Translations under genes and position numbers: made by a program
Notes under the pieces: generated by a model
Told to the model about the DNA's origin: nothing
Databases searched by the model: none
The model's input: only the letters and a program-made list of their open reading frames with translations
NCBI GenBank assembly: GCA_009667805.1
Contig: CM019067.1
Location: 160,785,049 to 160,849,048, forward strand
Length of the DNA stretch: 64,000 bases
DNA from: Leptobrachium leishanense
Taxonomy: Eukaryota; Chordata; Amphibia; Anura; Megophryidae
Direction: 5' to 3'
Part shown: positions 47,501 through 60,324 of the stretch, in pieces
Position numbering within the stretch: position 1 is the first letter of the stretch
Layout of the letters: each line of letters begins with the position of its first letter

Positions 47501-49257
47501 TGTCCCCAGCCGCATCCATTACAGACACCAATCAGGGAGTTGCAAGATGCGTTCCCGCAGCGTTCCCGCTGTGGGAAACGTGCGGGAACGCCATTCCTCC
47601 GCGTTCCCGCTGCACTCGAGGCCTGGATCTGTTAGTGTAGGGAAGAATAATGATCTTAAATTTGAAATGGGGACCAGTTTATATGGGAAATAGGGAGGGG
47701 AGGAAAAATGACACAAACAATACAGAGTACATTGTCTACATTAGGGTGAGGAGAATCAATTAAGGAGATACAGATATCTGATTAGTTTACAACTGGCAGG
47801 ATTAACACATTATCAGCATGACCTCAACATCATATCAGTCTAATGTCAAACTGATATGATGGGAACAATAGGTCTTAAAAGGATTACTAAAATGAACCAA
47901 ATTCTTAAACAACCAGTTTTAAGACAATAATAGTTATAAAACATTTACCCTACATGCCACTTATGCCCAATGTCTTTTAGAGTTGGCTTTGCCACATTGT
48001 TCTGCGGTCCCTTGGCAGGAGGCCAGCATCCACACTTCTCAGGCACAGAGGCTGTGTATAGTGTGGGCAAGGCTGCTAAAGAGGTTAGAACATGAAGGTG
48101 GAGGGAGCTTCGGTTACAACATTGCTCAGAAGTGGTTTTATCATTGTTTCCCCTGGTGCTTCAGTAGAAATTCTGTGATGGACTCCACATTAACTTAAAC
48201 ACTATTTTTTAACAGTAAAATAAGTTTGTTAAGATCTCCTAATATAGAATAGACAAAACTGACCTCGTCTATGGAAGAATAATGGAGGTACCATTGATCA
48301 CCATTGTTTGAAGCAGCTTCATATACTGCTGCTGAATTTTGCTTCGTTGAATAGCCAAAGTTCACCATAATTGCAACCAAAGTGATTTTTACAGTTGTTT
48401 CCAACTATTGTGAACTTTGTTGAAATAGTGGTTCTAAGTAAGCAACCCCTTTATTTTTGCATACAGCTTGTATTATCCAATATAAGGCCCTATTTCATTG
48501 TGGACACTAACATGGAGATGGCAAGCAGGAAATTCTGCGCTTGCAGATTTTCCTTTACCATGTTCTCCATGTTAACTTCCTATTCCAGTGATGGTGCTAT
48601 CTCAGCATCTCACCTGGAATGCATTGCTAACCTCACTGATACCTGCAGTAGCACTATCACCCAACCACCAAAGACCATAGGACTCCATAGAGGTTTGCGC
48701 TTCTGGGCCGCAAGCTCGCTCTCGCGAGATTGTTCAGTGCCGCAGAGTGATTGTGGAGGGAGACTAGGGACTATTTGTTCCCAGTCACACTCTGCTCTAG
48801 GCGAGAAGAAGCAGCGGATCGGGCCACCCTTTTTGCTGCAGGATGAAAGGTGAGTATGGGATTTTTAGAGGGGGTTTAGAACTTGTTAAATGGTTCTGCT
48901 ATTTGCGAGGCGCAAACGTTTTTCACCCTAGTTTAGCGTCAAGATCAGAATATTGATGCCAAGTTTTACACTTACTTATCCTAGTGCTAAAGAATACATC
49001 GAGACATTAGCACCAAACTATGGAATAGAGTCCATAGGTTTTTGAAACAAAATATGATCTAATCACAAAGATCCACTTTTCATAGAAAAGTCAGTATAGA
49101 AAAGAACAATTAGCACTATATTAAGGTTAACCACCACCATCTTTTAATGTTCCTACATATTAGGGCAGATGACTATAGCAGAGGGATGGTAATCTTAACC
49201 CCTTCCTACCAAGATTGACAATACTCGATCTGCAAGGCATCTTTTGGCGCCCCGGTT
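47501..49257. other. Non-coding DNA
   Basis: No gene or clear repeat border is recognised. Confidence 0.45.
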
Positions 49258-49850
49258 TAGGGCCCTATTACAAAGTCAACGCTAACGTTAACGCCCTAGC
49301 GTGGACTGACCATATTACATACTGAACTCTAATGGGTTAAAAAAAAACTGTTAGCGATTCGGAGATTGCGCTCTTCAGCGCGAGCTTACTGTACTTTGCG
49401 CTCCCTATGCTTAACATGGAGAGCGCAAAGAGTTAATTAACGTTAGGATTACAAAGTCCTAACACTAATTATGTCCCATTGCGGTTAACTCAAAAGTTAA
49501 CCACAGCTTGGAGCTGGTGCTAACTGTTTTGACTTCTGTGGAATCAGTTATCACCAGCTGTAAAAAAGAACAAAAATCAGATACTCACCTCTAATTCCAC
49601 AGCGAGAAAGGCAGCCCAATCCGTTGCTTCTGGCTGTTGGGAGCAGAAGGAGACTGGGGAAAAAATTTCCCCAGTCTCCCTTCGCGATCTCTCCGCCAAC
49701 CTGCAGGATCTCGCGAGAGGCAAGATCCTGCAGGTCATGTGATCAGCTGTTGAAGCCTCTATGGAGTCCTATGGAGTCATATGGACTCCATGGAGGGGAT
49801 GCTTGCGATGGTGCTTAGTGCTGCCTCAAGTATCCTCAGGCTTAGCAATG
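49258..49850. repeat. TTACA-type TIR element, one end
   Basis: GGGCCCTATTACAAAGTCAA begins a block rich in GCGC and TAACG words. Internal inverted pairs (GGATTACAAAGTCC, TTTGCGCTCC / GGAGAGCGCAAAG) are present. The partner end was not located with confidence. Confidence 0.45.
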
Positions 49851-51667
49851 CTAAAGCTGAACAAAAAAAATGTATACAGCTGTATTAATGCCATTTGAAA
49901 TGAACAGGTTTAATCCAATAATCTAATACGGGGATCAAAGGAATAGCCTTAAAAACAGGACTAAGAAATAATAAGGCCATTTGAGTACACAAACATGTAT
50001 TTACATTATTTTATCCCACCCAAAACACAAATGATATGTTATGCTATCCTCACTATCAAATGGATAGTGGATCTTCAATAGAGAAACATGATCGCAGTAG
50101 TTTTAGGAGCTGATTTCATAAGAAAAGAGATGTAAGATGAAAGGCAGGATGACTATGCAATTGTAGATAACACAAAAAAAAAGGAAATCTACAATAAGGA
50201 AATCTCCTAAGTATGGAAGGACAAAACAAAAAAGGAAAGTAAAGAGCTACATTATACATTAAAGAAGAAAGGTTAGACCTGACACAGTCAGCCTCAGCTA
50301 CTGCTATCGGTATAGACATATACAGTACATATGTAAGTAATACAGCAAAGCACGTAAATTCACATTGAAAAATGTATAGTGACACAAAATAAAAAGATAA
50401 TAACAAATGCATGTAAATAAGAGTAAAGAAGAGTCTTAAACGTAAACCAAATGAGGTAGACTACAGGACGGGAAACATAATTTATGACAATAATAATATA
50501 TCCTGGATGGTAGGGACACCTTCAATATGAGTGCTAATAAAAAGTGCCCCTGAACTCCCTGAACTTATGCGATTTATCCACTATCCCTATCTAATGCCCC
50601 CCCCCTAAACTATGGTGCCGATATAATACAAATGGACTGAAGAGCAGAACCATGAAAATAACTCTGCCTCCAAAAAGAAAAGAGAAACCTGTTAAAATGC
50701 TTTTCTTTTACACGTTTCTTGTAAAAAATAAAAACTATTTTCTTTTCTTTTCTTCATATTTTTCCCCCCCTAATGCAGCACTATTGTTGACTTTTCAATT
50801 TTACAACAATGATGCTGCACTGTGCAGCTCTGTCATACACTCATACACATGACACATTACTGTGACTTTTATTGCTGTGTAGCTCTGAGATACAATCATT
50901 CACAATAGAGCATTCCTCTGACTTTTATTGCTGTTGAGCTCTGTGATAAGCATTCATGTGTATTGTGGGGATAGTTTGAGGGGGCAGCAGCATTTCATCT
51001 TTGGACCCAGGCAACACAATGTCATGGCCAGGCCCTGGCTCTATACATTGGATGCATGTTCAAGCGAGCTTACGCCATCTTGGTTGCTCGCTGCCAGATG
51101 CTTTATGGTGAGCACTGGTTTTATATCTTTTCTATACCTCCATTGGTAGAGAGGGCACACCTTTCCATCCGCATATCCTCTTTTAGCTGAGAATATGACA
51201 TAGAACGTATTTATATACTATATTAATCTTTTCCGATGTCTTACAATGTTATTCGCTACACACTTATGCATGTCAAGGAGTTTGTTTTATATTGCAAAGG
51301 ACAATCAATAACTCTGCCTGCATTTGAGGTACACAGTGTAAAGTTAGTTCATTGAAAAGTGAATAGCCGAATGACCACGAAATTGACCGTATGGGGAAAT
51401 TCACAATTTGGTGCAATTCAGTGGACAATTTGGCTCTCTTTGAATAACCCCTTTAGTTAATCTTGACAATTATCCCAGCAAGTCAGTGAAAATTAGAGTA
51501 CAATATTAAGCTTTAATAGGGTTGAGAGAACATGATGAAACATACCTTTATTTCAGTAGAGCATTTCATCCTTCAGAAATGTATCAGAAAAATTTAACGT
51601 GTTTATGAAAAGGAAAAGAACTGTAACTACTTGGAAGAGAATGATAAAAACAGTGGACCAGCAGCAT
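49851..51667. other. AT-rich non-coding DNA
   Basis: A small hairpin at 50774-50822 (TGCAGCACTATTGTTGAC / AACAATGATGCTGCA) matches one in the piggyBac-like element near 11960-12012, so a fragment of that family lies here. Near 51430 CTCTCTTTGAATAACCCC is a decayed MITE end. Confidence 0.5.
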
Positions 51668-52401
51668 TTCCAGAAGACTGGAAATTAGCAAATGTTGTGC
51701 CCATTCACAAGAAGGGTAGTAGGGAGGAATCTGGGAACTATAGGCCAGTTAGTCTTACGTCAGTAGTGGGGAAATTAATGGAAACCATGTTAAAGGAAAG
51801 GATTGTTGAACATCTAAAAACACATAGATTACAGGATCAGAAACAACATGGGTTTACCTCAGGGAGATCATGCCAAACTAATCTTATTGATTTTTTTGAT
51901 TGGGTAACAAAAATAATAGACACAGGTGGTGCAGTAGACATTGCTTATTTAGATTTCAGTAAGGCTTTTGATACTGTTCCGCATAGAAGGCTTATCAATA
52001 AATTGCAATCTTTGAGCTTGGATTCCAATATTGTTGAATGGATTAGGCAGTGGCTGAGTGACAGGCAACAGAGGGTTGTGGTAAATGGATTTTATTCGGC
52101 GCAAGGTCTTGTTACCAGTGGGGTACCTCAGGGGTCAGTACTTGGACCCATTCTATTTAATATTTTTATTAGTGATATTGCAGAAGGTATTAATAGAAAA
52201 GTATGTCTGTTTGCTGATGACACAAAGATTTGCAACAGGGTTGACGTTCCTGGAGGGATCAGCCAAATGACAAATGATTTAGGTAAACTAAAAAAATGGT
52301 CGGAGCTGTGGCAATTGAGTTTTAACGTGGATAAGTGCAAGATAATGCACCTGGGATGTAAAAACCCAAGGGCTGATATAGAATATTTGATACAGTCCTA
52401 A
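51668..52401 (+). pseudogene. CR1 copy A reverse transcriptase fragment
   Basis: Carries EDWKLANVVPIHKKG, NYRPVSLTSVVGKLME, AYLDFSKAFDTVPHRRL, SGVPQGSVLGPILFN and FADDTKICNR (the catalytic Asp pair), then breaks after ADIEYLIQS where copy B begins. Its endonuclease half was never inserted. Confidence 0.9.
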
Positions 52402-52514
52402 CCTCAACATCTTAGAGATCTTCTGGAGATACTCTGCAGGTAGTCTGAGGTTAGACAGGAGGTAGAAAACCTACAAAAAGGTAAGATTTGTTGGTTTAAA
52501 TCCATTCTTTTATA

Positions 52515-53434
52515 ATGGCAGGCTTGGTCCAGTGTAAGAGCTGTCATGCATTTGTTTTTAGATCCAATTTTTGGAGGTTTGGAGTGTGCCTGATATGTAG
52601 GCAGCTCTCTTTATTGCAGCAGGAAATTGCCTGTTTGAAGTCTGAGATTTGTAAATTATCTGTTACACAAACTCAGGCTATGGCTATGACTGTTACAAAG
52701 CCACTGCCACAGAGGCCTCCTAGGAGTGGCAGATGGACTACTGTAGGATCTGGTAGACTTAGAGTTGTGGATAGAAGGCATGTCCCACAGTCTGTGGCTC
52801 TTCTTAATTCTTTTGAGACACTTTCAGAGTGTAGTGGTGAGACGGAAGTAGGCTCAGACACCATAGTTGAGGAACCACCATCCCTATGCCTAAGGTATGC
52901 AGGACTGCAACCAAGAACAATAAGGAAAAGGTGGGACATGATAGAAGGCAATTGTTGCTGGGTGATTCTATCATAAGAGGTGTTGAGCTGGAGAGTAGTG
53001 GTTTGGTGAGATGTCTTCCTGGGGCTACTGCTCGTAGAGACAAGAGACGTATTCTCAATATTGTCAAACAAGCAAAGCAACAAGGGGAAGTGGACGTTCT
53101 AGTCCATCTAGGGACAAATGACTTGGCTAGCAATGAGGTTTCTGAGATTAAGGAAGATTTTTGTGTTCTTGGAGGTGAAATACAGCAGATTGCATCCACT
53201 GTGTCATTCTCTGAAGTTTTGCCTGTGCATAACATTCAGGATAGGCAGATGCGCAATAGGGAATTTAATTTGTGGCTTCAGGAATGGTGTCGAGAGCAAG
53301 GATTTGGCTTTGTGTCCCATGATAGCTCTAATTGGAGCAGAAAGGAACTGTATAAAAAGATGGTTTGCATCTTACTCATAGGGGAACATATGTTCTCAGT
53401 GAGAAGTTCAAAGGTTTCGCAAAGAAATATTTAA
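52515..53434 (+). pseudogene. CR1 ORF1, zinc-finger plus SGNH esterase-like protein
   Basis: The N-terminal frame (52515-52976) has C-x2-C and C-x2-C pairs (QCKSC, VCLICR; residues 7-28) and a short coiled coil (LLQQEIACLKSEICKL), then low-complexity sequence. A second frame (52886-53434) holds the esterase: GDSIIRG with the nucleophile Ser, HLGTNDLA, and ELYKKM. The usual final Asp-x-x-His block (DGLH) is visible at ~53355-53370 in a third frame, so one base is gained or lost in the A run before it. At least two shifts inactivate it. In CR1/L2 elements ORF1 binds element RNA; the esterase role is unsettled. Confidence 0.85.
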
Positions 53435-53501
53435 ACTAGGAGGGTGGGACAAAAGGGTAAAAAACAATCTGCCTGATTGTCCCCCAAAACTAAATCGGAG
53501 G

Positions 53502-56288
53502 GTGCAAGCAACATGCGGGGAAAAAAATGACAAGCTCAGAGTCGTGTCTATAAATGCTCGCAGTTTAGTCAATAAAATCAATGAACTGGAGGCAATGATG
53601 GCAGCTGAAAAAGTAGATTTAGTGGCGGTTACTGAGACATGGTTCAGTGAGAAAAATAACTGGGACATAACAATACCGGGGTACTCTTTATATAGAAAAG
53701 ACAGAGAAGGTAGGAAAGGAGGAGGAGTGGCCCTGTATGTGAAAAACAACATAAAAACGAACCAAATAAAAGTGAGCGAGGTGAACATAGAGTCAGTTTG
53801 GGTTACGCTAACATTTGGCAATCATACAGTAGCTCGTGTAGGTGTGATCTATAGACCCCCTGGACAAGTAGAAGAGCTAGATAATCTGCTGCTTGAGGAA
53901 ATAGCCAAAATGGCAATGAAGGGGGAAGTTATTATCATGGGGGACTTTAATCTTCCTGATGTGAACTGGAAAACCAAAACAGCTGGGTGCACCAGGAGTA
54001 CAAATGTTCTAAACTCCCTACTGGGATTATCTCTAACACAAGTAGTTGAGGAGCCGACCCGTAAAGAGGCCATATTGGATTTAATACTCACAAATGGAGG
54101 TTTGGTATCAGACGTTGTTGTAGGTGAAAATTTGGGATCTAGTGATCACCAGTCAGTATGGTTTAATATAAGAACAGGGATGGAGCCGCACCACACAAAA
54201 ACAAAAGTTTTAGACTTTAAAAAAACAGATTTTTCTAAAATGAGACTTTGTGTGAAGGAGTCATTATCAGACTGGAGGAGTTTAAAGGGAGTCCAGGAGA
54301 AATGGGATTATTTAAAGGAAGCATTATTGAAGGCCACAGGCAATTGCATTCGACTTGTTAGCAAAAACAAAAAAGGGAAGAAACCACTGTGGTACTCTGC
54401 AGAAGTGGCCAAAATAGTGAAGAACAAAAAGACAGCATTCAATAATTATAAAACAACTCAGAGTGAAGAAGATAGGCAAACCTATAAGATTAGGCAGAAA
54501 GAGGCAAAGCAATTTATAAGAGCTTCCAAAGTACACGCAGAAGAGAAAATAGCTCAGTCAGTAAAAAAGGGGGACAAAACATTTTTTAGATACATAAACG
54601 AGAAAAGAAAAGTAAAACAAGGATTAGTTAGATTAAAAACAAAGGAAGGAAGGTATGTAGAAGAGGATAAAAGTCTCGCTGACTGCCTCAATGAATATTT
54701 TTGTTCAGTCTTTGCAGAAGAAAAGGAAGGAAAGGGACCTCAGTTAGGAGGAAACACTAACGAGACAATTATATATCAGTTTACAGAGGAGGAGGTTCTA
54801 CAGCAGCTGTCTAAAGTAAAGACAAATAAGTCAATGGGGCCTGGTGGGATCCACCCTAAATTATTAAAAGAGCTCAGTGATGTAATAGCAAAACCGTTAA
54901 CAGATTTATTTAACCAATCCTTGCTAACGGGAGTCGTCCCAGAAGACTGGAAATTAGCAAACGTTGTGCCCATTCACAAGAAGGGTAGTAGGGAGGAATC
55001 TGGGAACTATAGGCCAGTTAGTCTTACGTCAGTAGTGGGGAAATTAATGGAAACCATGTTAAAGGAAAGGATTGTTGACCATCTAAAAACACATAGATTA
55101 CAGGATCAGAAACAACATGGGTTTACCTCAGGGAGATCATGCCAAACTAATCTTATTGATTTTTTTGATTGGGTAACAAAAATAATAGACACAGGTGGTG
55201 CAGTAGACATTGCTTATTTAGATTTCAGTAAGGCTTTTGATACTGTTCCGCATAGAAGGCTTATCAATAAATTGCAATCTTTGAGCTTGGATTCCAATAT
55301 TGTTGAATGGATTAGGCAGTGGCTGAGTGACAGGCAACAGAGGGTTGTGGTAAATGGAGTTTATTCGGCGCAAGGTCTTGTTACCAGTGGGGTACCTCAG
55401 GGGTCAGTACTTGGACCCATTCTATTTAATATTTTTATTAGTGATATTGCAGAAGGTATTAATGGAAAAGTATGTCTTTTTGCTGATGACACAAAGATTT
55501 GCAACAGGGTTGACGTTCCTGGAGGGATCAGCCAAATGACAAATGATTTAGGTAAACGAAAAAAATGGTCGGAACTGTGGCAATTGAGTTTTAACGTGGA
55601 TAAGTGCAAGATAATGCACCTGGGACGTAAAAACCCAGGGGCTGAATATAGAATATTTGATACAGTCCTAACCTCAACATCTGAGGAAAGGGATTTAGGG
55701 GTTATTATTGCAGAGGATCTAAAGGTAAGTAGTCAATGTAATAGAGCAGCAGGAAATGCTAGCAGAATGCTTGGTTGTGTAGGGAGAGGTATTAGCAGTA
55801 GGAAAAGGGAAGTGCTCATGCCACTGTACAGAGCACTGGTGAGACCTCACTTGGAGTAATGTGTGCAGTACTGGAGACCATATCTCCAGAAGGATATAGA
55901 CATCTTAGAGAGAGTTCAGAGAAGGGCTACTAAAATGGTGTACGGCTTGAAGGAGAAAGGTTACCAGGAAAGGCTTAGTGATCTTAACATGTACAGCTTG
56001 GAAAAAAGACGAGACAGAGGAGATATGATAGAAACATTTAAATACGTAAAGGGAATCCACAAGGTAGAGGAAGGGAGTATATTTAAAAGTAAACAAAGTA
56101 GCAAAACAAGAGGACATAGTCTTAGATTAGAGGGGCAAAGGTTTAAAAGTAACATCAGAAAGCATTATTTTACTGAGAGGGTGGTGGATCCATGGAACAG
56201 TCTTCCAGTTGAAGTGGTAGAGGCCAAAACAGTAATTGAATTTAAGCAGGCATGGGATAGGCATAAGGCTATCCTAAACAAAAGATAA
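53502..56288 (+). pseudogene. CR1 ORF2, APE endonuclease and reverse transcriptase, one stop
   Basis: The 785-codon frame (53502-55859) begins with an APE-type endonuclease: N18 in INARS, E45 in TETW, GDFNLPDVNW (147-156), D193, SDH (214-216). The RT follows with LDFSKAFDTVPH, SGVPQGSVLGP and FADD (660-663). A TAA at 55857-55859 stops it after PHLE; copy A has TAC there and reads LEYCVQYWRP, so a single change made the stop. The same frame continues 55863-56288 to the normal ending AILNKR. Both catalytic domains lie before the stop, but the missing C-terminal 141 codons are conserved in CR1 and probably needed. Confidence 0.95.
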
Positions 56289-56731
56289 ATCCAGGTAAAG
56301 TATCCATGTAATTGGGCAGACTAGATTTGCCGAAAGGTTCTTATCTGCCGACATTTTTCTATGTTTCTATGTTTCTATCTGAGGAAAGGGATTTAGGGGT
56401 TATTATTTCAGAAGATCTAAAGGTAAGTAGTCAATGTAATAGAGCAGCAGGAAATGCTAGCAGAATGCTTGGTTGTGTAGGGAGAGGTATTAGCAGTAGG
56501 AAAAGGGAAGTGCTCATTAGACATGTGCACAACACAAAATTTCGTTTTGAACTAATGGATTAGTCCTAAAATGCAATTTATTTAGTTGCTAAAGAAATTC
56601 TTTTTCAGTTCTTCAGTATGAAAACTAATTTCATTCATCCGAAAACCAGTGGATACAATTACTATTATAGTGGCTTCTCAGAGGGCTGAGATCGCTGCTT
56701 GTTACAGTATCTCTCACTCTCAGCACAATGT

Positions 56732-56862
56732 GGGCCATATTACACGGTTGGTGCTAACTTAACCAGAGCTGTTGTAAACTTCCAAGAGCCATTATCGCCT
56801 ATGGAGGTTTTCAGTTTACAACAGCTCTGGTTAAGTTAGCACCAACATTGTAATACTGCCCC
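56732..56862. mobile_element. Small hairpin element inside the foldback's left arm
   Basis: The ends GGGCCATATTACA and the complement of TGTAATACTGCCCC bound a perfect 33-bp hairpin (GTTGGTGCTAACTTAACC... at 56747 and its complement ending at 56846). The right arm of the surrounding foldback lacks it, so it inserted later. Confidence 0.85.
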
Positions 56863-57114
56863 GTGTCAGGCAAAGCTGTTACAGTAACTGACTGCTGCTC
56901 ATCACAGCGCTCAGAGTTTCAGTAAAACTAGTAAATAATATTTTTATATATAAGAGGTTAGAACAATATTATTTCCTTGTTTTACTTAAACTCTGAGCGC
57001 TGTTACAGTCAGTTACTGTAACAGCTGAGCCTGATACATTGTACTGAGAGATAATATTACAAGCAGCCGATCTCAGCGCTCACAGCCACTGGATTTAAAG
57101 GGCTAAAAAAAAGG

Positions 57115-57405
57115 CTCCTCTATGTATAATGTTTAGAACATCTTCCTGCATTAACTAGTACCCCTCTCTGTATAATGTATAGAACATCTTCCTGCATTAA
57201 TTAATACCCCTCTCTGTATAATGTATAGAACATCCTCCTGATTTAATTAATGTCCCTCTCTGTATAGAACATCCTCCTCAATTTATACCTTTCTCTGTAT
57301 AATGTATATAACATCCTCCTGCATTAATACCCCTCTCTGTATAATGTATAGAACATTCTCCTGCATTAATTAATGCCCCTCTCTGTATAGAACATCCTAC
57401 TGCAT
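57115..57405. repeat. ~45-55-bp minisatellite, about 6 units
   Basis: Repeats of TATAATGTATAGAACATC then TTCCTGCATTAATTAATACC and CCTCTCTG, with length variation, inside the hAT-type element. Confidence 0.8.
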
Positions 57406-57662
57406 TGGCATGTGGAGGGTGCAGAACTTCGGATGTTGCGCTCTTCATTGCTGGTCTCCTTCACTCATCAATGTAATATCACAAAAAGGATTGAAACTAA
57501 AATGTAGTGCATTTTATTTTAGTTTCTTTCGTTTTTTGTACTGAGCAGTTTCGTATCTCTTGAGTCATACGAAAACTAAATTATCCCAAAATTCGGACTA
57601 AATCGTTTTAGTACTAAAACGAATGCACATGTCTAGTGCTCATGCCACTGTAAGGAGCACTG

Positions 57663-58112
57663 GTGAGACCTCACTTGGAGTACTGTGTGCAGTACTGGAG
57701 ACCGTATCTCCAGAAGGATATAGACATCTTAGAGAGAGTTCAGAGAAGGGCTACTAAAATGGTGTACGGCTTGAAGGAGAAAAGTTACCAGGAAAGGCTT
57801 AATGATCTTAACATGTACAGCTTGGAAAAAAGACGAGACAGAGGAGATATGATAGAAACATTTAAATACGTAAAGGGAATCCACAAGGTAGAGGAAGGGA
57901 GTACATTTAAAAGGAAACAAAGTAGCAAAACAAGAGGACATAGTCTTAGATTAGAGGGGCAAAGGTTTAAAAGTAACATCAGAAAGCATTATTTTACTGA
58001 GAGGGTGGTGGATACATGGAACAGTCTTCCAGTTGAAGTGGTAGAGGCTAAAACAGTAATTGAATTTAAGCAGGCATGGGATAGGCATAAGGCTATCCTA
58101 AACAAAAGCTAA
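57663..58112 (+). pseudogene. CR1 copy A ORF2 C-terminus
   Basis: HLEYCVQYWRPYLQKDIDIL through the normal ending HKAILNKS. Open, but cut off from its RT by the insertions. Confidence 0.85.
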
Positions 58113-58211
58113 ATCCAGGTAAAGTATCCATGTAATTGGGCAGACTAGATGGGCCGAAAGGTTCTTATCTGCCGACATTTTTCTATGTTTCTATGTTTCT
58201 ATGTTTCTATG

Positions 58212-58613
58212 GCAAACAATGCAAACGATGCAGCTAAGGTTGCCTTCTTTCATAATTGGCCTACCTTCATAGCATATCATGTTGAAATTGGGGCATTTAC
58301 TCTGCCTGTGGGGACAGGGGTCCATTTGAAACCAAGTAACCTAATTTATCTTAAATTAAGTCTAAAATCTGAAGTCCACGGTCCTTTCAAAATGCATAAT
58401 ATAAATGGAGATATTTATTTAAAAGGTTTAAAGATGTAGATAAAAATTGTTTGCATGAAAAAATGTAAAAAGTAAAATTGGGGTGGTCAAAAATAAATAG
58501 CACAAAACGTCAGAAACATGTAAGCGTCACAGACATACGTACTCATAAAAAGCAAAATCTTGAATGTTTATTTACATTCATTTTGCACATTAAAATGTCG
58601 CACTTAAAAATTC
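58212..58613. other. Non-coding DNA
   Basis: A short open frame at 58149-58439 starts in the CR1 tail and has no known motif. Confidence 0.5.
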
Positions 58614-58800
58614 CTGGCTGGATGGAGTAGAGGTAACATCACCGCTCTGTGTGGAGAGAGCCTGTGGAGACATGGGTTCGATCCCGGCAAGAGCCACCTC
58701 TCCAGTAAGTGTCCTTGGGCAAGACACCTAACGGTACATACTCGCCACCCAGGACATACTTGAAAACGAGAGAAATCTCAATGTATCCTTCCTGGTAAAA
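58614..58800 (+). repeat. tRNA-derived SINE
   Basis: An A-box-like stretch TGGATGGAGTAG (near 58619) and a good B box GGTTCGATCC (58675-58684) form the internal pol III promoter. The body follows with AAGTGTCCTTGGGCAAGACA. The acceptor stem does not fold as a tRNA, so it is a SINE head and not a tRNA gene. Confidence 0.8.
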
Positions 58801-59311
58801 TCCTTTCTCAAAATAGAAAAAAATAATTGAAGCTGTGATGACAGAAATAGGAACAAAACCAAATAAAAATAAGCACTTATGGAATGATCTGTGAAATAGT
58901 TAAATATTTGCATCTTTTTCAAGCTGTCACTCAGCAGAACATCTCAGTCACAAGGACATCGGGCATGAAATTAGCCTTTGTAGTACATTTGTCTAACTGG
59001 AATTCCATAATCTCACTGGCATAAACATTTTAAATAGAAGTAGATTTTTTTCATATTACTATATTTTTTCCAAACATCCATTTGGATAGTTGCTTGAGGA
59101 TATTTTAACATATGTGATAGACAAATGAGAAATGTACCATTTGCTTGCGACTGTTTCACAAGGAGAAACTGTAACATAGATTTACAGCCCAGCAATGGAT
59201 GCATATTCCGAGGCTTTAAGCCTTTTTAAGATATTTATTATCTGCTATCTTAATACTCTCTAAATTATATTAAATTACCATCCAAAGTAAAAAATTTTGA
59301 CTGTTATATAT
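58801..59311. other. AT-rich non-coding DNA
   Basis: Nothing recognisable is seen. Confidence 0.5.
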
Positions 59312-60253
59312 TGTTTAGCGCTCACTCCCGGAGGAGCCGCTGAATTTAAACCTCGGGTCAGTCTCCCCGCACTAGGGAATAAATATACTCCAGAACTGTT
59401 GTGGATTTTATAAGTTATAAAGTTTACTGAATAAACTGGCATATAAAGAGCAGAAACGGTATACGTATATATTTTTACAGTAGTTCGTAATGCGAGAAAC
59501 GCGTAGCGGAAAAGAAAAAGGAATTTTAACCCCTTCGTGGTTGGAGTGTGAGTCCCGTACAGGTTGTGTCCCAAGAAAGTGTACGTGTATGCGTGTATTT
59601 GTACCCGGGTACAAGATTCAACTGGCCAGTGAATGATTTCAATGTGTCTTCGACTAGTCACGTTGGGGCCCTGTAGGTTTTGACAAAACTGCAGCATGTT
59701 TTATTATTTTTACTGGTGCCCGGAAAGCTTCTCACCCATCCGCCAGATACTCTGCGCTCTGCTCGACCCAGGATGTATCTCCACTCGATCTGACTGGGAC
59801 TCTGTGTCACTGGATCCGCTGTCTTGCTTGTCTGTTTCTGCCACAAGATGCTCAGCTCACCACCTGCACTCCCATTAGATCATCTGCGGTCTCCTAACTC
59901 GGGGTCCTTCAGCATACTCTGTATCTGTGTAAACTTCCCAGCGGTGGATCACTAGGTCTTTGGCAAGTAAAGCGAATCGATCTCCAGCTCCGCAAAGGCC
60001 ACACCTGTGCTCCGGCCTGGTCACGATCGTTGTCTCTCTCACGTGCGTCTTACTCTCTTCACTCCTCTGCGCGCTCTGCGCATTCTCCCCACGAGGCTGC
60101 AGATGTAAGTCTCTCCTGCCCACACACTTCCTGTTCCCGCCGCAAAGCATGCTAGAAAATGTAGTCCCATTGTCCAGTGTCTTACATTGCGCTTGCCTCC
60201 CTCTGGTGGCCAAAAATAAGTACTACAGCAACAGTGTTTTAACCCAGCGCTAC
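59312..60253 (-). repeat. 3' LTR (about 942 bp)
   Basis: On the minus strand it starts TGTAGCGCTGGG right after a purine run AGGAGGGGGAGAG (the polypurine tract, about 60254-60266) and ends GAGCGCTAAACA. The inverted ends TGTWAGCGC are typical. Borders are inferred from one LTR only. Confidence 0.7.
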
Positions 60254-60324
60254 ACTCTCCCCCTCCTAGAACTCTTGGGTCTCTCCAAGAAGATATAACA
60301 GTTGCATTACATATCAATATAACA

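Larger units (their letters stand above)
52413..56376 (+). mobile_element. CR1 copy B, nearly full length (3.96 kb)
   Basis: It has a 5' UTR (~100 bp), ORF1, ORF2 and a 3' tail of TTTCTATG units. It is bounded by ATCT on both sides (52409-52412 and 56377-56380), a short target duplication inside copy A. CR1 elements copy by target-primed reverse transcription. Confidence 0.9.
56518..57635. mobile_element. hAT-type foldback element (1,118 bp)
   Basis: The ends TAGACATGTGCA and TGCACATGTCTA are perfectly inverted and flanked by a perfect 8-bp duplication GTGCTCAT (56510-56517 and 57636-57643). A large foldback (56646-57092, CCAGTGG to CCACTGG, with CTGTTACAGTAACTGACTG and matching arm) fills its centre. 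No transposase. Confidence 0.9.
51668..58211 (+). mobile_element. CR1 copy A, 5'-truncated, split by two insertions
   Basis: It reads 51668-52412, then 56377-56517, then 57636-58211, ending with TTTCTATG repeats. The parts are contiguous when laid on the full CR1 copy B. Copy B interrupts the first junction, and a hAT-type element interrupts the second. Confidence 0.9.

Noticed and set aside
53408..53821. Minus-strand open frames opposite CR1 ORF2
   Set aside because: Shadows of the strongly supported plus-strand CR1 frame.
58614..58690. tRNA gene
   Set aside because: A and B boxes are present but the sequence does not form a cloverleaf and continues into a SINE body shared with two other sites.
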